A stretch of 64,000 bases of DNA from Gaiellasilicea sp963749515. GTDB taxonomy: Bacteria > Actinomycetota > Thermoleophilia > Gaiellales > Gaiellaceae. The notes below the pieces were generated by a model. It did not search any database. It was not told the origin of the DNA and worked only from the letters and a program-made list of their open reading frames with translations. The stretch lies in assembly GCA_963749515.1 (NCBI GenBank), contig CAVVMR010000010.1, positions 62,001-126,000 of the forward strand, given 5' to 3'. Made by a program: the position numbers and the translations under genes. Positions 58,727 through 64,000 of this stretch are shown one piece after another (the first letter of the stretch is position 1; each line of letters starts with the position of its first letter).

Positions 58727-59584
58727 CTGGCATTTCTGCACCGTCACCGGGGGCTCGTCCCCTACCTCCTGCTCGCGCCGGGGCTGCTGTGGCTCGCGGT
58801 CTTCTTCGTCGCGCCGCTCGTCTTCCTCGGCTACCAGTCGCTCCAGAGCGGCTCGTTCGACTTCGGCTACGTCTTCGACTGGAGCTTCGGCAACTACTGG
58901 GACGCGATCGACCGCTACCACGAGCATCTGATCCGATCGCTGATCTACGCCGGGCTTGCGACGCTCATCGCCCTCCTCGTCAGCTACCCGCTCGTGTACT
59001 GGATCGCGTTCCGCGGCGGCCGCTGGAAGAACCTCTTCCTGCTGGCGATCATCGCGCCGTTCTTCGTCACCTACCTGATCCGGACGCTTGCGTGGCAGTC
59101 GATCCTCTCCGACTCCGGGTTCGTCCTCGACGTCCTGCGAACGGTCGGTCTCGTCCAGGACGGCGGGCGACTCCTCGCAACGCCGGTGGCCGTGGTCGCA
59201 GGCCTGACCTACAACTTCCTGCCGTTCATGGCGCTGCCGCTCTACGTCGCCCTGGAGGCGATCGACCCGCGGCTGCTGGAGGCGGCGCAGGACCTCTACG
59301 CGAGCAGGGTGCGTGCGTTCCTGCGCGTGACGCTGCCACTCTCGCTGCCGGGCGTCTTCGCCGGAACGCTGCTCACCTTCATCCCGGCTGCGGGTGACTT
59401 CATCAACGCGCAGCTGCTCGGCACCCCGCGCGAGCACATGATCGGGAACGTCATCCAGTCGAAGTTCCTCGAGCTGATCGACTACCCGGCTGCGGCCTCG
59501 CTCTCGTTCGTCCTGATGGCCGCGATCATCGTCCTCGTCGCGGTCTACGCGAGATCGCTCGGCACGGAGAAGCTGACCGGATGA
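58727..59584 (+). CDS. potB: Spermidine/putrescine-type ABC permease, apparently starting at CTG
   Basis: The 285-residue protein has six membrane helices and the EAA loop 'LEAAQDLYASRVRAFLRVTLPLSLPGVFAG', as in PotB. The N-terminus '(M)AFLHRHRGLVPYLLLAPGLLWLAVFF' is in frame only from CTG 58727; there is no ATG, GTG or TTG nearby in frame, and the next upstream ATG is far inside potD in another gene's sequence. GGGAG at 58716-58720 lies 6 bases before CTG, an ideal ribosome-site spacing. A single-base error turning ATG into CTG would look the same. It follows potD by 2 bases. Confidence 0.88.
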   Translation: MAFLHRHRGLVPYLLLAPGLLWLAVFFVAPLVFLGYQSLQSGSFDFGYVFDWSFGNYWDAIDRYHEHLIRSLIYAGLATLIALLVSYPLVYWIAFRGGRWKNLFLLAIIAPFFVTYLIRTLAWQSILSDSGFVLDVLRTVGLVQDGGRLLATPVAVVAGLTYNFLPFMALPLYVALEAIDPRLLEAAQDLYASRVRAFLRVTLPLSLPGVFAGTLLTFIPAAGDFINAQLLGTPREHMIGNVIQSKFLELIDYPAAASLSFVLMAAIIVLVAVYARSLGTEKLTG

Positions 59585-60375
59585 CCACCGTGATTCGTCG
59601 CCATGCGCTGACCGTGTATGCGCTGCTGGCGTTCGTCTATCTGCTGCTCCCGATCGCGATCGTGATCGCGTTCTCCTTCAACGACCCGGCCGGGCGGTTC
59701 AACTACACCTGGCAGGGCTTCACCCTCGACAACTGGATCAACTGGGACTCGGTGCCCGGCCTGGCGGACTCGATGGTGCTCTCGATCCAGATCGCGGCGA
59801 TCGCCAGCATCGTCGCCACGGCCCTCGGCACGCTGATCGCGCTCGCCCTCGTCCGCTACGGCTTCCGCGGGCGCAGCGCGACGAACCTGCTCGTGTTCCT
59901 GCCGATGTCCACGCCCGAGATCGTGCTCGGCGCCTCGCTGCTGACGCTCTTCCTGCAGCTGAAGATCCCGACCGGCTTCCTGACGATCGTGATCGCGCAC
60001 GTGATGTTCATCATCAGCTACGCCGTCGTGACGGTGAAGGCGCGTCTGATCAGCTTCGACCGGCACCTCGAAGAGGCTGCGATGGACCTCGGCGCCGACG
60101 AGTGGACGACGTTCCGGAAGGTGACGCTGCCGCTGATCGCGCCGGCGATCTTCTCGGCGCTGCTGCTCGGGTTCGCGCTCTCGGTCGACGACTTTGTGAT
60201 CACCTACTTCAACTCGGGTGCGGAGACCACGTTCCCGCTGTTCGTCTGGGGCGCGGCACGCGTCGGTGCGCCTCCGCAGGTCAACGTCCTCGCCACCGCG
60301 ATCTTCATGCTCGCGTTCACCGTCGCTGTCGCGAACATCGTCATCCAGAACCGCCGAGCCAAGGGAGCCGTATGA
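59581..60375 (+). CDS. potC: Spermidine/putrescine-type ABC permease
   Basis: The 264-residue protein has six membrane helices with 'YLLLPIAIVIAFSFNDP' at the start, 'PMSTPEIVLGASLLTLF' and the EAA loop 'LEEAAMDLGADEWTTFRKVTLPLIAPAIFSALLLGF', typical of PotC. With the PotB-like protein it forms the membrane channel for polyamine import. ATG overlaps the potB stop by 4 bases, and its own stop overlaps the next ATG. Confidence 0.92.
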   Translation: MTTVIRRHALTVYALLAFVYLLLPIAIVIAFSFNDPAGRFNYTWQGFTLDNWINWDSVPGLADSMVLSIQIAAIASIVATALGTLIALALVRYGFRGRSATNLLVFLPMSTPEIVLGASLLTLFLQLKIPTGFLTIVIAHVMFIISYAVVTVKARLISFDRHLEEAAMDLGADEWTTFRKVTLPLIAPAIFSALLLGFALSVDDFVITYFNSGAETTFPLFVWGAARVGAPPQVNVLATAIFMLAFTVAVANIVIQNRRAKGAV

Positions 60376-61808
60376 CCGTCGATCTCCAGCAAGCCGCGAG
60401 AGACCACCTGTGGCTGCACTTCACCCGCATGGGCGGCTATCGCGACGCGGAGATCCCGGTGATCGTCAGCGGCGACGGCTGCTACCTGACCGACTCGAAC
60501 GGCAAGCGCTATCTGGACGCGCTCGCGGGCCTCTTCTCGGTCAACATCGGCTACGGCTTCGGCGAGGAGGTCGGACAGGCGGCGCTCGCGCAGATGCGGG
60601 AGCTGCCGTTCTACACCAACTGGTCGTACGCGCATCCGCGCGCGATCGAGCTCGCGAGCGAGCTGGCCTCGCTCGCGCCGGGCGACCTGAACCGCGTCTT
60701 CTTCGTCAACGGCGGCTCCGAGGCGGTCGAGTCGGCGTGGAAGCTGGCGCGCCAGTACTACCTCGCCCGCGGCGGCAAGAGGGTCGACTCCGACGACGTC
60801 CGCCAGGACGAGAAGGCCGGGGCGCCGCTGCCGCGCAAGTACAAGGCGATTGCGCGCCAGGTGGCCTACCACGGGACGACGATGGGCGCGCTCTCGATCA
60901 ACGGCATTCCGGCGCTGCGCACGAGCTTCGAGCCGCTGGTGCCGGAGGTGCGGCACGTGATGAACACGAACCGCTGCCACCGCCCTGCGGCCGAGACCGA
61001 GGAAGGGTTCACGGCCGTGCTGCTCGCCGACCTCGAGCAGGCGATCCTCGGGCTCGGGCCGGAGACCATCTGCCTCGTGCACATGGAGCCGGTCCAGAAC
61101 GCGGGCGGCGCCTTCACCCCGCCGGAGGGCTACTGGCGCGGCGTGCGCGAGCTCTGCGACCGCTACGACATCCTGCTCTCGGCCGACGAGGTGATCACGG
61201 CCTTCGGGAGGCTCGGGCACTGGTTCGGCTCCGAGCGGTACGACATCCGCCCCGATCTCGTCTGCTGCGCCAAGGGGCTCTCGTCCTCCTACGCCGCGAT
61301 CGGCGCGGTGATCGCGACCGACCGGGTGATGGAGCCGTTCCTCGAGGGCGCCTCGATGTACTCGCACGGCATCACGTTCGGCGGCCACCCCGTCATGTCC
61401 GCGATCGCCCTCAAGAACATCGAGATCATGAAGCGCGAGAAGCTCAACGAGCGGGTGCTGGAGAACGAGGGAGCCTTCCGCTCGACCCTGGAGCAGCTGC
61501 TCGACCTGCCGATCGTCGGGGACGTGCGCGGAACCGGCTACTTCTACGCGATCGAGCTGATGAAGGACGCCGAGACGCGCGAGGCGTTCTCCCCCGAGGA
61601 GTGCGAGACGCTGTTGCGAGGATTCCTCTCGCCGGCGTTGTTCGAGCGCGGGCTGATCTGCCGAGCAGACGACCGCGGCGACCCGGTGATCCAGATCTCA
61701 CCGCCGCTCGTGGCCGGGCAGGCTGAGTTCGACGAGATGGTCGGGATCCTCGGCGAGGTGCTCGAAGAGGCGGGCAGGCGGATGGTCAAGGAGCCGGCGA
61801 CCGCATAA
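60372..61808 (+). CDS. Class III aminotransferase, probably putrescine or polyamine transaminase
   Basis: The 478-residue PLP enzyme has 'HLWLHFTRMG', 'YLDALAGLFSVNIGYG', 'VFFVNGGSEAVESAWKLARQYY', 'YHGTTMGALSINGI', PLP-Asp 'LLSADEVITAFGRLG' and PLP-Lys 'LVCCAKGLSSSYAAIGAV'. This pattern is that of putrescine/diamine-pyruvate aminotransferases (SpuC type). It would convert putrescine to 4-aminobutanal, the substrate of the aldehyde dehydrogenase at the head of the operon. It is the last gene of the operon, with its start overlapping potC. Confidence 0.9.
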   Translation: MTVDLQQAARDHLWLHFTRMGGYRDAEIPVIVSGDGCYLTDSNGKRYLDALAGLFSVNIGYGFGEEVGQAALAQMRELPFYTNWSYAHPRAIELASELASLAPGDLNRVFFVNGGSEAVESAWKLARQYYLARGGKRVDSDDVRQDEKAGAPLPRKYKAIARQVAYHGTTMGALSINGIPALRTSFEPLVPEVRHVMNTNRCHRPAAETEEGFTAVLLADLEQAILGLGPETICLVHMEPVQNAGGAFTPPEGYWRGVRELCDRYDILLSADEVITAFGRLGHWFGSERYDIRPDLVCCAKGLSSSYAAIGAVIATDRVMEPFLEGASMYSHGITFGGHPVMSAIALKNIEIMKREKLNERVLENEGAFRSTLEQLLDLPIVGDVRGTGYFYAIELMKDAETREAFSPEECETLLRGFLSPALFERGLICRADDRGDPVIQISPPLVAGQAEFDEMVGILGEVLEEAGRRMVKEPATA

Positions 61809-61849
61809 AAGGTGTGGTTAACCGCCCTGTGCGGGTCTCGGCCGACCGG

Positions 61850-61855
61850 TAGGGT
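61850..61855 (+). promoter_or_regulatory. -10 box (TAGGGT) of the MacB-type exporter operon
   Basis: TAGGGT lies 26 bases before TTG 61882, giving a short leader that includes GGGAGG (61871-61876), 5 bases before the TTG. This pattern differs from the leaderless promoters elsewhere in the window. Confidence 0.45.
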
Positions 61856-61881
61856 CCGGCGTACCGTCCAGGGAGGTCGAG

Positions 61882-62622
61882 TTGGCGAACGAAAACGGTG
61901 CGGTCGTCGTCGCCGGCGACGTCACGCGCAGATACGGCGAAGGCGATACCGCGGTCGACGCGTTGCGCGGCGTCTCGCTCGAGGTCGCGAAGGGCAAGCT
62001 GACTGCGGTCATGGGGCCCTCCGGCTCGGGCAAGTCGACGCTGATGCACATCATGGCCGGGCTCGACAAGCCGACCACGGGCACGGTCGCGATCGCGGGC
62101 ACGGAGATCACGACGCTCAAGGACTCCGACCTGACCAAGCTCCGCCGCACCCACATCGGCTTCGTCTTCCAGTTCTTCAACCTGCTGCCGATGCTGACGG
62201 CGGAGGAGAACATCGTCCTGCCGCTCTCGATCGCGGGCGAGAAGGTCGACGCGGAGTGGTTCCGCGGGCTGATCGAGAAGGTCGGGCTCGCCGACCGGCT
62301 GCACCACCGTCCGTCGGAGCTCTCGGGCGGCCAGCAGCAGCGCGTCGCGATCGCGCGGGGACTCGTCTCGCGACCGACCGTGTTGTTCGCGGACGAGCCC
62401 ACGGGCAACCTCGACTCGACGACCGGGGGCGAGATCCTCACGCTGATGCGCGACTCGGTCGACACGTACGGCCAGACGACGGTGATGGTCACGCACGAGG
62501 CACGGGCTGCGGCGATCGCCGACCGCATCCTCTTCCTCGCCGACGGTGAGATCGTCCGCGACCTGCCGCGCTCGGAGCCGCACGAGGTGCTGGCGGCGAT
62601 GGAGGAACTGGCCGCCCGGTGA
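61882..62622 (+). CDS. ABC transporter ATP-binding protein, MacB/LolD family
   Basis: The 246-residue ATPase has Walker A 'GPSGSGKSTLMHIMAG', signature 'LSGGQQQRVAIARGL', Walker B 'LFADEPTGNLDS' and 'HIGFVFQFFNLLPMLTAEEN', the Q-loop of the LolD/MacB group. It powers the FtsX-like permease coded next, which it overlaps by 4 bases. The TTG start is set by GGGAGG 5 bases upstream. Mechanotransmission-type transporters of this group export lipoproteins, peptides or antibiotics, or control envelope enzymes. Confidence 0.93.
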   Translation: MANENGAVVVAGDVTRRYGEGDTAVDALRGVSLEVAKGKLTAVMGPSGSGKSTLMHIMAGLDKPTTGTVAIAGTEITTLKDSDLTKLRRTHIGFVFQFFNLLPMLTAEENIVLPLSIAGEKVDAEWFRGLIEKVGLADRLHHRPSELSGGQQQRVAIARGLVSRPTVLFADEPTGNLDSTTGGEILTLMRDSVDTYGQTTVMVTHEARAAAIADRILFLADGEIVRDLPRSEPHEVLAAMEELAAR

Positions 62623-64000
62623 TCAGGTTCGCGCTGAAGAGCCTCGCGGGCCGGAAGCTCAGGACGGTTCTCACGGCACTCGCGATCGTCCTCGGCGTGG
62701 CGATGATGAGCGGCGCCTACGTCCTGACGGACACGATCGACAAGGCGTTCGACTCGATCTTCGTCGACTCGTACGCCGGGACCGACGCCGTCGTGACCGG
62801 CAAGGACCCCGGCTTCAGCTTCGAGGGCGAGTCGGCCCAGGCGCCTCCGATCCCCGCGGACACGCTCGAGCGCGTCCGGCAGGTCGACGGTGTCGAGGTC
62901 GCGACGGGATCGGTGCAGGACTTCCAGACGAAGCTGCTGGGGCCGGACGGCGAGGCGATCGACACCGGTGGCGCGCCGTCGTTCGCGTTCGGGATCGACA
63001 CCGCCTCGGAGTACGACCGCTTCAATCCGCTCAACCTGGTCGAAGGGCGCTGGCCCACCGGTAGCACCGAGGTGGCGATCGACGAGGGCGTCGCCGACGA
63101 CGAGGAATTGCAGCTCGGAGACCGGATCGGCGTTGCGGCACTCGGGCCGGCACAGCGCTTCACGATCGTCGGAATCGCCAAGTACGGCGACCTGAGCTCG
63201 CTCGGCGGCGCGACGTTCGCGATCTTCGACGTGGCGACCGCGCAGGGCCTGCTGGACAAGGAGGATGAGCTGGATGCCGTGACGGTCGCGGCCGCGGACG
63301 GCACCACGCCTGAGCAGCTGACGCAGCGAATCCAGAGCGAGCTCGGCGGTGACTTCACGGTGCGGACGGGTGTCCAGCAGGCGAACGAGGAGTCGAGCGA
63401 GATCGCGACGTTCACGACGATCATCCGCTACTTCCTGCTCTCGTTCGCAGGCATCGCCCTCTTCGTCGGCGCGTTCGTCATCTTCAACACGCTGTCGATC
63501 ACGGTCGCGCAGCGGATGCGGGAGTTCGCAACCCTGCGCACGCTCGGTGCATCGCGGCGCCAGGTCCTGCGCTCCGTGATCCTCGAGGCGCTCGTGATCG
63601 GCCTCGGCGCGTCCATCGTCGGCCTGTTCAGCGGTCTCGGCCTCGCCGTCGGCCTGAACGCGCTGTTCAAGGCGCTGAACCTCGACCTGCCCCAGACCCA
63701 GACGGTCTTCGCGACCCGGACGATCGTCGTCTCGCTGGCCGTCGGGACGCTGGTGACGCTCATCGCCGGTCTCTTCCCGGCGATCCGCGCGACCCGAGTG
63801 CCTCCGATCGCGGCGGTCAGGGAGGGCGCGACGCTGCCGCGCGGGCGATTCGCGCGCCTCACGCCGTACATCGCGAGCCTCGTTGTCGCGCTGGCGGTGC
63901 TCGCGCTCGCCTACGGAACGCTCAACGACGACGTCGGGACCGGCGACCGCTTCGCCCTCCTCGGCATCGGCGTTCTCGCGCTCTTCATCGGGGTCGCGAT
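62619..64000 (+). CDS. FtsX/MacB-like ABC transporter permease (runs past the window end)
   Basis: The open frame starts at GTG 62619 and is still open at 64000 (about 460 residues seen). It begins 'IRFALKSLAGRKLRTVLTALAIVLGVAMMSGAYVLTD' (about residues 2-38), an N-terminal membrane helix, then a large extracytoplasmic MacB-type domain ('LVEGRWPTGSTEVAIDE', 'FTIVGIAKYGD'), and the FtsX core from about residue 265 ('RYFLLSFAGIALFVGAFVIFNTLSITVAQRMREFATLRTLGASRRQVLRSV'). The order of helices suggests a larger two-module permease of about 840 residues, as is usual in actinobacteria. Partner of the ATPase just upstream. Confidence 0.9.
   Translation, partial: MIRFALKSLAGRKLRTVLTALAIVLGVAMMSGAYVLTDTIDKAFDSIFVDSYAGTDAVVTGKDPGFSFEGESAQAPPIPADTLERVRQVDGVEVATGSVQDFQTKLLGPDGEAIDTGGAPSFAFGIDTASEYDRFNPLNLVEGRWPTGSTEVAIDEGVADDEELQLGDRIGVAALGPAQRFTIVGIAKYGDLSSLGGATFAIFDVATAQGLLDKEDELDAVTVAAADGTTPEQLTQRIQSELGGDFTVRTGVQQANEESSEIATFTTIIRYFLLSFAGIALFVGAFVIFNTLSITVAQRMREFATLRTLGASRRQVLRSVILEALVIGLGASIVGLFSGLGLAVGLNALFKALNLDLPQTQTVFATRTIVVSLAVGTLVTLIAGLFPAIRATRVPPIAAVREGATLPRGRFARLTPYIASLVVALAVLALAYGTLNDDVGTGDRFALLGIGVLALFIGVA

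Overview
The window is 64 kb of high-GC chromosomal DNA. Gene order is dense, 4-base ATGA/GTGA stop-start overlaps are common, and GTG, TTG and probably one CTG start are used. An F420-type PPOX flavoprotein, an actinobacterial coiled-coil family protein, a MoxR/DUF58/VWA operon and TAnnnT -10 boxes sitting 6-9 bases before start codons all point to an Actinomycetota member, most likely class Thermoleophilia (Gaiella/Solirubrobacter side). That placement is an inference. No rRNA, tRNA, CRISPR array, phage or intact insertion sequence was seen.

0-6 kb: a partial gene, a Rid-family protein, a DAO-type flavoprotein, a DUF899 thioredoxin-like protein, a medium-chain dehydrogenase, an unrecognised 338-aa protein, and a divergent Lrp/EamA-exporter pair. 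6-15 kb: a carbohydrate locus of two divergent operons. One holds a GH13 glucosidase, a xylose-isomerase-like TIM barrel, a VOC protein, xylulokinase and a coiled-coil protein. The other holds a second TIM-barrel isomerase, a Gfo/Idh/MocA dehydrogenase, galactokinase and a lyxose-isomerase-like cupin. 14.5-16.2 kb: a YdcF protein, a glycosyltransferase and a thioesterase. 16.2-24 kb: a MoxR-DUF58-VWA-(unknown exported protein)-VWA-HtrA operon, divergent from an OmpR-type two-component system.

24-29.4 kb: small stress or lipid-type proteins (SRPBCC, unknown, NAD(P)-binding), then an uncharacterised ATP-grasp plus two esterases operon. 29.4-40.8 kb: an exported nucleotide-scavenging block with a small lamin-tail-domain protein, RsgA, an ExeM-like nuclease of about 1150 aa, a UshA-like nucleotidase, and a fusion of a phosphodiesterase with a second nucleotidase. 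The block ends at a perfect UUCG-capped hairpin. 40.8-51.6 kb: AzlCD, a choline-kinase-like protein, a cupredoxin lipoprotein, a sarcosine/dimethylglycine dehydrogenase, a three-part phosphorelay, an NrtR-like Nudix regulator next to a BMP nucleoside lipoprotein, a REP-like double hairpin, and a MoaD/beta-propeller pair.

51.7-61.8 kb: one long operon for polyamine uptake and breakdown: aminobutyraldehyde dehydrogenase, class III aminotransferase, APC permease, universal stress protein, PotABCD-type ABC transporter and a second class III aminotransferase. 61.8-64 kb: a MacB/LolD-type ABC exporter pair, cut by the window end.

Six genes in the first 40 kb (DUF899, thioesterase, both VWA proteins, ATP-grasp, phosphodiesterase-nucleotidase) carry ten apparent single-base frame breaks in otherwise well-conserved sequence, mostly an extra G or C. 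I annotate them as full-length genes with frameshifts. The pattern looks more like base-call errors than decay.
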